Origin: Marinomonas atlantica
GTDB taxonomy: Bacteria; Pseudomonadota; Gammaproteobacteria; Pseudomonadales; Marinomonadaceae
DNA length: 64,000 bases
Assembly: GCF_001639725.1 (NCBI RefSeq)
Contig: NZ_LTAW01000010.1
Location: 1 to 64,000, forward strand
Direction of reading: 5' to 3'
Positions 7,733 to 18,008 of this stretch are shown here, in pieces. Every line of letters begins with the position of its first letter. Position 1 is the stretch's first letter. The translations under genes and the position numbers were made by a program. Under the pieces are notes generated by a model, which made no database searches, was not told the origin of the DNA, and was given only the letters and a program-made list of their open reading frames with translations.

Positions 7733-8418
7733 CATTTTCTCCATTTTGAGAACTGTTTTTCTAGTTCAGATATACATCCCCAAAAATCTGAATTAATTTT
7801 TGATCTCATGAAGTTGATATGGTGGCTATCCTCTCCCCATTCATACTTCAATTCTACAGATTCATGATTCACTGAATAAAAAACTGATGCATCCGGGTTG
7901 GGTCTTCTAGGAAGTACTAATCGTAGAAAGTGATCTACATACGATAGATTTTCCCCCAATGATGCCCGCTCCTTTAAAAGCTTGAGAAAGCTTTTCTCTA
8001 TTACATCTTGTAAATCATGTGAAAATTGGTATTTAGAAATCCAATACCCTTTGTAGTAATCGCCGACTTTCTTAATAAATTCTTGTTGCTTTTCCTCTGG
8101 CGTAACTTCTGCGCCCTGGAATACAAGCACTTTGGTTGGATTAGATTTATAGGCTTGATCGAACTCAGCCTCAGTTGCAGATACTCCTGTATCAAGCTCA
8201 AACCCATACCTCTCGCCAAGAAGAAGGATATAGAAGTCACATGATTCAGCCATTCGTAGAGTATGCAAGTATGGGTTAGACGCACAAGCCTCTTGAATAG
8301 GATAAGCACCCACAACTTCTACAAATGGATACTTTCCGAAAAGCTTTACTACAGCATCCCTTTCAGCTTTCATATCTTGAATCGTCGAACTGAGCATAAT
8401 TTTGATTTTATCAGACAC
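7732..8418 (-). CDS. DUF4062-domain protein (TIR-like/Rossmann fold)
   Basis: 228 residues with a GTG start preceded by GGAG at 7-nt spacing. Residues 4-150 fit DUF4062: KIMLSSTIQDMKAER (strand, loop, helix), CDFYILLLGERYG at 60-72, and the S-x-TE-x-E pattern at 80-85 (SATEAEF). This family is regarded as related to TIR and nucleoside-deoxyribosyltransferase folds and is common in proteins of bacterial conflict systems. The 80-residue tail is unassigned. It lies 35 bp after radC on the same strand and overlaps the UPRTase-like gene, so the two form a cassette. The molecular activity is unknown. Glu83 or Glu85 would be the first candidates for a catalytic residue. Confidence 0.75.
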   Translation of the reverse strand: MSDKIKIMLSSTIQDMKAERDAVVKLFGKYPFVEVVGAYPIQEACASNPYLHTLRMAESCDFYILLLGERYGFELDTGVSATEAEFDQAYKSNPTKVLVFQGAEVTPEEKQQEFIKKVGDYYKGYWISKYQFSHDLQDVIEKSFLKLLKERASLGENLSYVDHFLRLVLPRRPNPDASVFYSVNHESVELKYEWGEDSHHINFMRSKINSDFWGCISELEKQFSKWRK

Positions 8419-8453
8419 GTTAGTGCTCCAATTAATTTTAACAAATCAGCTTT

Positions 8454-9128
8454 CTATATAAGACCGCTCTCCGCCAAAGACAATGGCCGACCATCCCCCA
8501 CGATAAAATGGTCCAATAACCTTACATCAATCAGGTCTAACGCTTTGCGTATTCGTTCGGTAATATTGATATCCGCTTGGCTCGGTTCTGAGACACCCGA
8601 AGGATGATTGTGCGCCAGAATGACGGCGGCAGCGTTGTGCGTAAGAGCGGCTTTAACCACTTCCCGAGGATACACCGCAGCACTGTCGATGGTACCCATA
8701 AAGAGCTCTTGGTATCGAATCAGTCGATGTTGGGAATCGAGGAATAGCACGGCAAAGATTTCCCGCTGGGAGTGCCGTAGTTGCGTGGCAAGATAGGTCC
8801 GCACCGCTTCGGCGCTGTTAAAAATGGTATCGCGGGTTAATTGTTCCTGTAGATGTCGCTTGGACATTTCCAGCACGGCTTGTAGCTGGGTATATTTGGC
8901 ATCGCCCAAACCGAATCCTTGGCAGAATTCTTCGCGTGTGGCTGATAATAACGCTCGTAACCCACCAAACTGATGCAATACGCGTCGCGCCAACTCTACC
9001 GCACTGACACCTTGAGTGCCGGTACGTAAGAAGATCGCTAACAGCTCAGCATCACTGAGCATATGGGCGCCTTGCTGTATTAATTTTTCTCGCGGCCGTT
9101 CGGCTTCTGGCCATTGCTTGATACTCAT
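8454..9128 (-). CDS. radC: RadC/YicR family JAB-domain protein
   Basis: 224 residues. An N-terminal helix-hairpin-helix-like part ([20 protein letters not shown]) precedes a JAB/MPN+ metal-binding domain with HNHPSG followed by PSxAD (zinc His-x-His and Asp). RadC proteins were once linked to DNA repair, but their true role is unresolved. An in-frame ATG exists at 9203. ATG 9128 is preceded by AAGGAGG at about 5 nt and gives the normal N-terminus [12 protein letters not shown], so I chose it. It is divergent from coaBC, the usual gammaproteobacterial arrangement. Confidence 0.93.
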   Translation of the reverse strand: MSIKQWPEAERPREKLIQQGAHMLSDAELLAIFLRTGTQGVSAVELARRVLHQFGGLRALLSATREEFCQGFGLGDAKYTQLQAVLEMSKRHLQEQLTRDTIFNSAEAVRTYLATQLRHSQREIFAVLFLDSQHRLIRYQELFMGTIDSAAVYPREVVKAALTHNAAAVILAHNHPSGVSEPSQADINITERIRKALDLIDVRLLDHFIVGDGRPLSLAESGLI

Positions 9129-9238
9129 AAACACCTCCTTGTGGTACGCTTTATCAAACTCAATACCGTGCACTGGCGAAATCCTGTCGCATAGAAACAT
9201 CACGGTAAAATCGACTAATTTGTAATCAGAAGCTTATT

Positions 9239-10456
9239 ATGTCCAGTCTTTTAAATAAACAGATTTTAGTGGGAATTACGGGGGGCATTGCGGCCTATAA
9301 AACCATTGAACTGATCCGCCTATTAACCAAAGCCGGCGCAGACGTACAAGTCGTACTAACAGAAGGCGCTAAAGCCTTTGTGACTGAAATGACCCTACAA
9401 GCTGTCTCTGGGCACCCTGTCCGCAGTAGTTTACTCGACCCGGCTGCAGAACTCGGTATGGGACATATTGAACTGGCAAAATGGGCGGATACAATTTTAG
9501 TGGCCCCGGCCTCGGCCGACTTTATGGCGCGCTACTGTCAAGGTATGGCAAACGATCTGCTGACCACGCTTTGTCTTGCTACCGAGGCTCCCGTGATTCT
9601 TGCTCCAGCCATGAATCAAGCAATGTGGAAACACCCTGCCACACAAGCCAACCTTAAAACACTTCAAAGTCGTGGTGTAGACATGATTGGACCGGCTTCC
9701 GGTGCTCAAGCCTGTGGTGATGTCGGTGTAGGTCGCATGGAAGAACCTGACGATATTTTTCAATCGCTGAAGTTTATTTTAATGCCTATACAGCAAGACT
9801 TAACTGGCCAACATTGGGTTATTACGGCCGGCCCAACCATGGAAGCCATCGATCCCGTGCGTTACATCAGTAATCACAGCTCCGGAAAGATGGGCTACGC
9901 GCTCGCCGAAGCCGCCAAAGTACGTGGCGCAACGGTTACACTCGTTAGTGGCCCAGTCAATCTACCTGCCCCTAGCGGTGTGCATCTGGTTGCCATAAAA
10001 AGCGCCGACGATATGCTTACTGCGTGTCGTGCAGCCATGACATCGTCGGCCGATGTTTTTATTGGTGCGGCCGCCGTAGCGGACTTTCGCATGAAAGACG
10101 TTGCCACACAGAAAATGAAGAAGACTGGTGACTGCGATGAAATGCAGCTGACATTAGTTAAAAACCCAGATGTGATCGCCACGTTAAGCCAAGAAAAAGC
10201 CGCAAAATGTATGGTTGGCTTTGCCGCCGAAACACAAGATGTAATTGCTTACGCAAAAAGCAAGCTAGAACGAAAAGGCTTAGATCTGATCATTGCCAAT
10301 GATGTGTCACGCACAGATATTGGTTTTAACAGCGATAGCAATCAAGTCACTGTATTGTCTAAAAACCAACAATGGACACCGCCGAAAGAAGCGAAATCCG
10401 CCCTCGCAGTCGAGCTTGTCGAACTGATCACGCAATACCAATCCCAAATGTCATGA
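9239..10456 (+). CDS. coaBC: bifunctional phosphopantothenoylcysteine decarboxylase / phosphopantothenate-cysteine ligase
   Basis: 405 residues carrying two consecutive steps of coenzyme A synthesis. The N-terminal CoaC flavoprotein part has GGIAAYK (about 15-21), the catalytic His region GMGHIELAKWAD (His76) and PAMNQAMW (123-130). The C-terminal CoaB part begins near residue 185 (HWVITAGPTMEAIDPVRYI) and contains the dimer-interface and active-site segment ANDVSRTDIGFNSD. CoaB uses CTP to couple cysteine to phosphopantothenate. dut follows after 8 bp. Confidence 0.97.
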   Translation: MSSLLNKQILVGITGGIAAYKTIELIRLLTKAGADVQVVLTEGAKAFVTEMTLQAVSGHPVRSSLLDPAAELGMGHIELAKWADTILVAPASADFMARYCQGMANDLLTTLCLATEAPVILAPAMNQAMWKHPATQANLKTLQSRGVDMIGPASGAQACGDVGVGRMEEPDDIFQSLKFILMPIQQDLTGQHWVITAGPTMEAIDPVRYISNHSSGKMGYALAEAAKVRGATVTLVSGPVNLPAPSGVHLVAIKSADDMLTACRAAMTSSADVFIGAAAVADFRMKDVATQKMKKTGDCDEMQLTLVKNPDVIATLSQEKAAKCMVGFAAETQDVIAYAKSKLERKGLDLIIANDVSRTDIGFNSDSNQVTVLSKNQQWTPPKEAKSALAVELVELITQYQSQMS

Positions 10457-10464
10457 GCTAACAA

Positions 10465-10923
10465 ATGAAACAACCTATACAACTAAAAATCTTAAACCCA
10501 AAAATCGGCACAGAGCTGCCATTACCAAGTTATGCTACAGAAGGCTCTGCAGGCTTAGACCTACGCGCCTGCCTTGATGCAGCCGTTGTACTGGCACCCG
10601 GCCAAACCACATTATTACCTACAGGCCTTGCGATTTATATTGAAGATCAAAATCTGGCGGCGACCATTTTGCCGCGCTCAGGTCTTGGTCACAAACATGG
10701 TATCGTCTTAGGCAACCTAGTCGGTCTAATTGACTCCGACTACCAAGGCGAATTAATGGTGTCATGCTGGAACCGCGGACAAACAACCTTCACTATCGAA
10801 CCCGGTGAGCGTGTTGCACAGCTTGTGCTGTTGCCGGTGGTTCAGGCTGAATTCAACATCGTTGAAGAGTTTGAAGCAACCGATCGCGGTATTGGTAGCT
10901 TTGGCTCTACCGGAACCAAGTAA
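10465..10923 (+). CDS. dut: dUTP diphosphatase
   Basis: 152-residue trimeric dUTPase hydrolysing dUTP to dUMP and PPi. It keeps uracil out of DNA and supplies dUMP for thymidylate. All five motifs are present: [29 protein letters not shown] (catalytic Asp), [10 protein letters not shown] and the C-terminal [10 protein letters not shown]. It follows coaBC with 8 bp between, as in most relatives, and is probably co-transcribed. Confidence 0.97.
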   Translation: MKQPIQLKILNPKIGTELPLPSYATEGSAGLDLRACLDAAVVLAPGQTTLLPTGLAIYIEDQNLAATILPRSGLGHKHGIVLGNLVGLIDSDYQGELMVSCWNRGQTTFTIEPGERVAQLVLLPVVQAEFNIVEEFEATDRGIGSFGSTGTK

Positions 10924-12149
<1,226 letters not shown>

Positions 12150-12191
12150 CTCGCAAACAACATAATTTCAAAAGCGATAGGCAACATTGAT

Positions 12192-12788
12192 ATGACGACA
12201 AAAAAAAGCGATCGACGTACGGAAATTTTACAAGCTCTGGCGGCCATGTTGGAAAGCAGCCCAGGAGCACGTATTACTACCGCTGCTTTAGCAAAAGAAG
12301 TAGGTGTCTCTGAGGCCGCCCTCTATCGTCACTTTCCCAGCAAAGCGAAGATGTTTGAAGGGTTAATCGAGTTTATCGAAGAAACGCTTTTCACTCGTAT
12401 TCATCGTATTGTTCAGGAAGAAAGCGATGTGCTAGTACGATTAGAGATGATTCTGAAGTTGACGCTCGCATTCGCAGAGCAAAATCCTGGGATGTGTCGG
12501 TTACTAACCGCGGATGCGCTAGCAGGTGAAACCGAGCGACTACGTGTGCGAATCGCCCAATTGTTTGATCGTATCGAAACACAGTTACGTCAGGTATTAC
12601 GTGAGTCTGAGCTGAAACAAGCCATGCGCCCAGCGATGGGAACTAACGCTTGTGCGAATTACCTATTGGCGTTATTAGAAGGGAAAATTCGTCAATACGT
12701 GCGTACTGAGTTTAAAACAAAGCCAACACAAACTTGGCAGGAGCAATGGCAAGCCATTGCTCCAAGCTTGATGATTGATCATGCCTAG
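12192..12788 (+). CDS. slmA: nucleoid occlusion factor SlmA (TetR family)
   Basis: A 198-residue TetR-fold DNA-binding protein. SlmA bound to chromosomal sites blocks FtsZ assembly over the nucleoid. The N-terminal HTH (about 25-60: ITTAALAKEVGVSEAALYRHFPSK) and the following KMFEGLIEFIEETLFTRIH are nearly the same as in other SlmA proteins. Its place between argB and pyrE fits the usual slmA location beside pyrE. It starts 42 bp after argB and may share its transcript. Confidence 0.94.
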   Translation: MTTKKSDRRTEILQALAAMLESSPGARITTAALAKEVGVSEAALYRHFPSKAKMFEGLIEFIEETLFTRIHRIVQEESDVLVRLEMILKLTLAFAEQNPGMCRLLTADALAGETERLRVRIAQLFDRIETQLRQVLRESELKQAMRPAMGTNACANYLLALLEGKIRQYVRTEFKTKPTQTWQEQWQAIAPSLMIDHA

Positions 12789-12801
12789 GCGTGATCAATC
12801 G

Positions 12802-13449
12802 TTAGACACCGTATTGATCACGGTAGGCTTTTACACCTTCAAGGTGCTGAGCAAACTCAGGAGAGTCTTGTTCTGACAGATAAGTCATGATGTCATTTAA
12901 TGACACAATACTGACCACAGGCATATCAAAATCACGCTCTACTTCTTGGATCGCTGATAATTCGCCTTGGCCACGCTCTTGACGGTTCAGAGCAATCAGT
13001 ACACCAGCTGGCTTTGCGCCCGCCGTGTTAATGATGTCCATGACTTCACGGATAGCGGTACCCGCTGTGATGACGTCATCGATAATCATGATGTTGCCTT
13101 CCAGCGGAGCGCCGACTAATGTGCCGCCTTCGCCGTGTGATTTTGCTTCTTTGCGATTAAACACGTACGGTGTATCAATATCATGATGATCATAAAGTGC
13201 TACGGCAGTGGTCGTCGCCAGCGGGATACCTTTGTAAGCAGGGCCAAATAAAACGTCGAATGACACGCCTGCTTCGACTAGGGCTGCAGCGTAAAAGCGG
13301 CCCAGTTTAGCCAACGCTTGGCCTGAGCTAAATAAGCCAGCGTTGAAGAAATAAGGGCTCACACGTCCCGATTTAAGTGTGAACTCGCCAAAACGCAATA
13401 CGTTTTGCTCGATGGCGAACTCAATAAATTCTCTTTGGTAAGGTTTCAT
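12802..13449 (-). CDS. pyrE: orotate phosphoribosyltransferase
   Basis: 215 residues, converting orotate and PRPP to OMP in UMP synthesis. The PRPP motif is clear ([13 protein letters not shown], about 120-132), as are the orotate/PRPP-loop region [13 protein letters not shown] and the N-terminal [17 protein letters not shown]. The frame stays open to 13677, but ATG 13449 has GGAG at 5 nt and gives the standard [12 protein letters not shown] start. It converges with slmA and diverges from crc. Confidence 0.97.
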   Translation of the reverse strand: MKPYQREFIEFAIEQNVLRFGEFTLKSGRVSPYFFNAGLFSSGQALAKLGRFYAAALVEAGVSFDVLFGPAYKGIPLATTTAVALYDHHDIDTPYVFNRKEAKSHGEGGTLVGAPLEGNIMIIDDVITAGTAIREVMDIINTAGAKPAGVLIALNRQERGQGELSAIQEVERDFDMPVVSIVSLNDIMTYLSEQDSPEFAQHLEGVKAYRDQYGV

Positions 13450-13566
13450 GCCGACTCCAGAAAGATAAATAACCATAAACAAATTGCCTCTTGCCAGAAA
13501 AATATGCTTTCCTGACAAGGAATGGGCGCTAATATAACACACGGCTAGGAATTGTAGGGACCAGAA

Positions 13567-14343
13567 ATGAAGGTCATCAGCCTTAATGTAAACGGTATAA
13601 AACAAGCAGCAGAACGCGGTTTCTTCGAATGGATGGTACGCCAAGACCCAGATGTGGTGTGTCTGCAAGACATTCAAGCGGATGAACGCAGCTTAAACGA
13701 CAACGTTTTCTTTCCACCAGGGTACAACGCGTACTTTTTTGATTCGATGGAAAACCCAGAAGAAGCAGGTGTGGCCATTTACAGTAAAGCCATGCCTAAA
13801 GCAATTATGACAGGAATGGGATTCCCTGAATGTGACTTCGAAGGCCGTTTCATACAGGCCGATTTCGACAACGTCAGCATTGGCTCATTCCTCACGCCGC
13901 ACGGCTCAAACCACGAAGAAGCGCTACAAGAACAAAAGTATCGCTTTATGGAAGGTTTCAAGAACCACTTAATCAAAACACGCCGCAAACGTCGCGAGTT
14001 TATTTTCTGTGGTACGTGTAATGTGGCGCGTTCACCCATTGACGTGAGCAGCTGGTTCGTCAATCAACGTAACTCAGGATTTTTGCCTGATGAGCGCAAA
14101 TGGATTAACGAGATCTTCAATGATCACGAATACATCGATGCGTTCCGTCAAGTAAACAAACAAGATAAACAATACACTTGGTGGCCTGATTATGAACGCG
14201 CTTGGAAACTAGATGAAGGCGGTCGCTTAGATTATCAAATCACAACACCTGGTCTGAAACACGTCATTCAAGGTGGCAGTGTCTATAAAGGACAGCGTTT
14301 TTCGGATCACGCTCCGTTGATCATGGAATACGATCTAGACTAG
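13567..14343 (+). CDS. crc: catabolite repression control protein Crc
   Basis: 258 residues with the exonuclease III/EEP fold but matching Pseudomonas Crc: [46 protein letters not shown] and SDHAPLI. Two catalytic residues of real exonuclease III are changed: the Glu of LQE is Asp (LQDIQ), and GDxN is GTCN, losing the Asp. Nuclease activity is therefore unlikely. In Pseudomonas, Crc helps Hfq block translation of catabolic mRNAs until preferred carbon sources are used up. The pyrE-crc divergent pair is the same as in Pseudomonas. Many annotation pipelines would call this xthA/exoA. Confidence 0.85.
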   Translation: MKVISLNVNGIKQAAERGFFEWMVRQDPDVVCLQDIQADERSLNDNVFFPPGYNAYFFDSMENPEEAGVAIYSKAMPKAIMTGMGFPECDFEGRFIQADFDNVSIGSFLTPHGSNHEEALQEQKYRFMEGFKNHLIKTRRKRREFIFCGTCNVARSPIDVSSWFVNQRNSGFLPDERKWINEIFNDHEYIDAFRQVNKQDKQYTWWPDYERAWKLDEGGRLDYQITTPGLKHVIQGGSVYKGQRFSDHAPLIMEYDLD

Positions 14344-14361
14344 CGTGCACTGAGTAAACAC

Positions 14362-14399
14362 AAAAAAGCCCAAGAAAATACGACATTCTCGGGCTTTTC
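14362..14399. terminator. bidirectional terminator between crc and mutarotase gene
   Basis: A stem AAAAGCCC/GGGCTTTT, extended inwards by AGAA/TTCT with one mismatch, has A and T runs on both sides. It sits between two convergent genes. Confidence 0.7.
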
Positions 14400-14418
14400 A
14401 ATATACGCTCGCGCTCGT

Positions 14419-15336
14419 TTAATCTTGAGCGGTCGCCTCAGCATGAACAGTTAAGCGCAGCTGATGCATTTCACCGGCTGGGATCTCATACTGGTTATCC
14501 AGTGCGTTAGCAGTTTCAACACAAACGAATTGACGATAGTCACCTTCTTCCATATCCGTTCTTAACGTCGCAAGCGCTTCACCAGGGTTCCATAATACTG
14601 TAGATTGAGCCCCTTCCGACGCCACTACAAACTTACGCTTAAACACAGGATCATGAAGCTCTAACACTTCTGGAGCATTTAGATAAACACGATCTAATGC
14701 TTCACAGGGCGAAACGGCACCAGATTGTTTCGATATTTTGTTGTCATCAAACTTATCAACATACTTCACAGCATCTAAACCGTGCACTTCAGCGGATTGA
14801 TTATCGCCAATATGGAAATAAGTATGAAGTGCCTCAGAAATAGGCATGGGTTTGTCGGTTAGATTGGCCGCAGAAAAATTGATACTAAACCCGTCCCCCA
14901 ACCGGAACACTTGACGCAACTCAAACGCATATGGCCACATCTCTTCAATAAGAGGATGATCCTCTGATGCCAACCGAATAACGATTTTCACATCACCATT
15001 TTTGAAACGTCCGACTTCAACTAGCTGCCAACGAAAGTATCGAGCTAAGCCGTGAGCAGGTAAATCTTCGTCTTCGGCATTCGAACCAAACCAAGGCCAG
15101 CATACCGGTACACCAAAATGGCGACGCCCAAAACGCGTTTGCGCCCCTTCATTAGCCGATTGAAACAGTAAGTCAGGTTGCCCGGCCGGAACAAAACTCA
15201 CCAAGTGCCCGCCCCATAGTGCAATACGGGCCGTGAAACTTGGCTGATCGATGATAATTTCATCGCATTCTCTAAGACTATTAGGCAGTATTTCACCGCC
15301 TAATTCCTCTAGCTCGCGCATCAGCTGAGCATCCAT
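14419..15336 (-). CDS. D-hexose-6-phosphate mutarotase (YeaD family)
   Basis: 305 residues of the aldose 1-epimerase superfamily. The pattern GGHLVSF, then FGVPVCWPWFG about residues 72-82 and LHTYFHIGD about 165-173, is that of YeaD-type enzymes. These interconvert the alpha and beta anomers of hexose 6-phosphates. Catalytic His and Glu candidates are in the LHTYFH segment and the C-terminal VCVETAN. The gene stands alone, divergent from the RimB-RimK fusion with 249 bp between. Confidence 0.85.
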   Translation of the reverse strand: MDAQLMRELEELGGEILPNSLRECDEIIIDQPSFTARIALWGGHLVSFVPAGQPDLLFQSANEGAQTRFGRRHFGVPVCWPWFGSNAEDEDLPAHGLARYFRWQLVEVGRFKNGDVKIVIRLASEDHPLIEEMWPYAFELRQVFRLGDGFSINFSAANLTDKPMPISEALHTYFHIGDNQSAEVHGLDAVKYVDKFDDNKISKQSGAVSPCEALDRVYLNAPEVLELHDPVFKRKFVVASEGAQSTVLWNPGEALATLRTDMEEGDYRQFVCVETANALDNQYEIPAGEMHQLRLTVHAEATAQD

Positions 15337-15585
15337 TTATCGCTCCAAAATTCTCTTCAATTGAGTCATATTAGCCCTTCACACCTGTATTACAATAGTT
15401 TGACGTTATGCTGAACATTCAAATCACAAAATAACACTGTGATTAAAAAAATTGCTTACTTATTGGCCGACTTTACGCTATAACGCAACGCGGTAAAGAC
15501 AAGGATAAATCAAGCAAAACAGTCTAATTCTACTATCCTTATTTAATACGCTTCTTCCTCTTAAAACTCTTGAGAATATGACACG

Positions 15586-16980
15586 ATGAGTGATTATTTT
15601 GACCAGAAATCTGTGATCGGTAACGCCGAATGGTGCACCTTTCCTTCATTAAATATCCCTGCAATTAAAGCTCGTGTCGACTCAGGAGCTAAGACATCGT
15701 CTTTGCATGCGGTCAACATTCAGTCCTTCCAGCGAGCAGGCCAACTTTGGGTAACATTTGAAGTTCACCCAATTCAAGAAAGTCGTAAAGTCGTTGTTTA
15801 CTGCGAGGCTGAGGTCGTTGATCAACGGGTTATCAAAAGCTCAAGCGGCGACCGAGAGAAACGTTACGTCATTCAAGTACCGTTACAGCTTGGTGAGCGC
15901 ACATGGGAAGTAGAGCTTACTTTAACGGATCGCGACAGCATGGGTTATCGCATGCTACTAGGCCGAGAAGCCATGAACGGCCGCCTACTGGTTGATCCTC
16001 AAGTGAGTTGTATATTCGGAGATCGCCCACAAGAAACGCTAGCAAAGCTGTATGAGACACCAGAGATTCGCGAAGGCGGTTTACGTATTGGTGTACTCGC
16101 GAGTAACCCTGAGCTATACAGCAACCGCCGCATCATCGAAGCAGGCGAAGCTATGGGGCATGAAATGCAGTTTCTCAACGTGCGCCACTGCTATATGAAA
16201 CTGGATGCTACTACCCCCGAAATACACTATCGAGGCGGCCGTATTCTGAACGATTTGGATGCAGTAATTCCACGCATTCGACCAAGCATGACGTTCTATG
16301 CGTGCACCTTGCTACGTCAGTTTGAATCATTGGGCATTTTCTGTCTAAACGACTCCACTGCAATCGCTCAATCACGTGATAAGTTGCGCTCACTGCAATT
16401 ACTGCTTGAACATGGACTAGCCATTCCGACAACTGGGTTTGCTAATTCACCTTTAGACACAAACGATCTGATTAATATGGTGGGTGGCGCGCCACTCATT
16501 GTAAAGCTATTAGAAGGCACACAAGGTAAAGGGGTCGTTCTAGCGGAAACGAAAAAGGCCGCTGAATCTGTCATTAACGCTTTTAAGAGCCTTAATGCGA
16601 ATATTTTAGTGCAAGAGTTCATCAAAGAAGCCAGTGGTAAAGACTTACGCTGCTTTGTAATCGATGGCAAAGTGGTCGCATCCATTCAGCGTGTAGCCGC
16701 TCCAGGAGAGTTCCGCGCTAATATCCATCAAGGTGGTCGCGCTGAGTTAGTGAAAATCACGGCTGAGGAAAAACGCATTGCAATCAAAGCCGCTAAGGCG
16801 ATGAACTTAAAAGTAGCAGGCGTGGATTTAATTCGTTCTAACAATGGTCCATTGCTGCTTGAAGTAAACTCCTCCCCAGGACTACAGGGCATAGAAACCG
16901 CCACCAATGAAGACATCGCTTCGATGATGATCTCGGCTATAGAAAGACGCCTTGCAGCAAAGGCTCGCGACGCCCTGTAG
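15586..16980 (+). CDS. RimB-RimK fusion: retropepsin-like protein plus ribosomal S6 glutamate ligase
   Basis: 464 residues in two parts. Residues 1-150 form a PF05618-type (RimB, retropepsin-like) domain with [11 protein letters not shown] at 31-41 (aspartate signature DSGA) and [10 protein letters not shown] about 125-134. Residues about 160-460 are a RimK ATP-grasp ligase: [53 protein letters not shown] and [14 protein letters not shown]. RimK adds glutamates to the C-terminus of ribosomal protein S6. In Pseudomonas RimB is a separate protein acting on RimK-modified S6. The fusion implies coupled modifying and processing activities. The S6 target is inferred from family. Confidence 0.85.
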   Translation: MSDYFDQKSVIGNAEWCTFPSLNIPAIKARVDSGAKTSSLHAVNIQSFQRAGQLWVTFEVHPIQESRKVVVYCEAEVVDQRVIKSSSGDREKRYVIQVPLQLGERTWEVELTLTDRDSMGYRMLLGREAMNGRLLVDPQVSCIFGDRPQETLAKLYETPEIREGGLRIGVLASNPELYSNRRIIEAGEAMGHEMQFLNVRHCYMKLDATTPEIHYRGGRILNDLDAVIPRIRPSMTFYACTLLRQFESLGIFCLNDSTAIAQSRDKLRSLQLLLEHGLAIPTTGFANSPLDTNDLINMVGGAPLIVKLLEGTQGKGVVLAETKKAAESVINAFKSLNANILVQEFIKEASGKDLRCFVIDGKVVASIQRVAAPGEFRANIHQGGRAELVKITAEEKRIAIKAAKAMNLKVAGVDLIRSNNGPLLLEVNSSPGLQGIETATNEDIASMMISAIERRLAAKARDAL

Positions 16981-16992
16981 CAATATAAAGCA

Positions 16993-17025
16993 AAAAGGCT
17001 CTTACACTATGTATAAGAGCCTTTT
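16993..17025. terminator. bidirectional terminator between rimBK fusion and diguanylate cyclase gene
   Basis: A 12-bp perfect stem (16993-17004 with 17014-17025) has A runs on the left and T on the right. It serves the fusion gene on the plus strand and the signalling block on the minus strand. Confidence 0.8.
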
Positions 17026-17050
17026 CCTTATTCTAACGTCACTGGAAGAT

Positions 17051-18007
17051 CTAGCCTGCAATCACGGTTTGGTTACGGCCTTTGTCTTTGGCACTGTAAA
17101 GTGCTTGATCCGCACTTTCGACCCACTGTTCGATCGAATCGTGGGCTTGGTTAAGCTCACTACAGCCTAAGCTAATAGTAATATTTAGATCACCTTTACT
17201 GGTTTTAAAGACATTTTCTTCTACTTGGCACCGAATCTTCTCGCAGTAAATTTTGGCATTTTCCTTTGTAGTATTCAGCAGCAAAATACAGAACTCTTCA
17301 CCACCGTATCGGCCAACAAAATCCCCTCGACGAGATCCACTAGACAACATCTTCGCCATTTCTTGTAGCACTACATCACCTGTCTGGTGCCCATAGTTAT
17401 CATTCACACTTTTAAAATGGTCTATATCAACAATGACTAGCGTGTGAGGGCCACTGCCATTCTGTATATAAGAGTCAAAAGTAAGCTTAATTGCGCGATC
17501 AAGGCTAGCACGATTGTGTAATTCGGTCAGTCCATCCGTTTTACTCAGCTGATCCAGCTTACGATTAACAGCAGAAAGTGCAGCCTTATTGACCGCTACA
17601 TCCGTTACATCATAAACCACTAAGCATAAGTGACTTACCGTACCGTTGGCATTATTAATCGGACGAATCACAATATTCTGGAACATCAGTTCTGAAATGC
17701 TAGTGATGGCTCGGTAAGACTTAAACGGAAACAAATAAGGTCGTTGTTCCCATGAAATATAAATAGGCGTTCTTAACGCTAATACCGTATCCAGTTTTTG
17801 CTGTAACCAGTTTTGGTTAATGGATGGAAAGATATCAAACAAACTACGCTGGCGGGCATTTGTAGAACTCACACCAGAATGGTTTTCCATGAAGCCATTC
17901 CAAAGCTCCACTTCATAATTCTTGTTGATCACAACCAATCCCACATCGATATGCTGCAACATATCAAATAACCAATGCAGCTCGGTCATATCTGTCTGTT
18001 GCGTCAT
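17051..18007 (-). CDS. PAS-GGDEF diguanylate cyclase
   Basis: About 318 residues, apparently cytoplasmic. A PAS-like sensor occupies about 10-150 (GLVVINKNYEVELWNGFMEN onwards), followed by a GGDEF domain with SKTDGLTELHNR, VDIDHFKSVND and an intact GGEEF signature (about 231-235). It should make c-di-GMP from GTP. I see no RxxD inhibitory site in the usual position, five residues before GGEEF. GAGG about 9 nt before ATG 18007 decides the start; the frame extends to 18022. It starts one base after the stop of the REC-CheC/CheX-like gene, so the two are coupled. Confidence 0.9.
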   Translation of the reverse strand: MTQQTDMTELHWLFDMLQHIDVGLVVINKNYEVELWNGFMENHSGVSSTNARQRSLFDIFPSINQNWLQQKLDTVLALRTPIYISWEQRPYLFPFKSYRAITSISELMFQNIVIRPINNANGTVSHLCLVVYDVTDVAVNKAALSAVNRKLDQLSKTDGLTELHNRASLDRAIKLTFDSYIQNGSGPHTLVIVDIDHFKSVNDNYGHQTGDVVLQEMAKMLSSGSRRGDFVGRYGGEEFCILLLNTTKENAKIYCEKIRCQVEENVFKTSKGDLNITISLGCSELNQAHDSIEQWVESADQALYSAKDKGRNQTVIAG

Positions 18008-18008
18008 T

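Noticed and set aside
8454..9128. radC as a marker of a mobile or defence island
   Set aside because: This is the core radC copy divergent from coaBC, found in this place in most gammaproteobacteria. Only the cassette after it is unusual.
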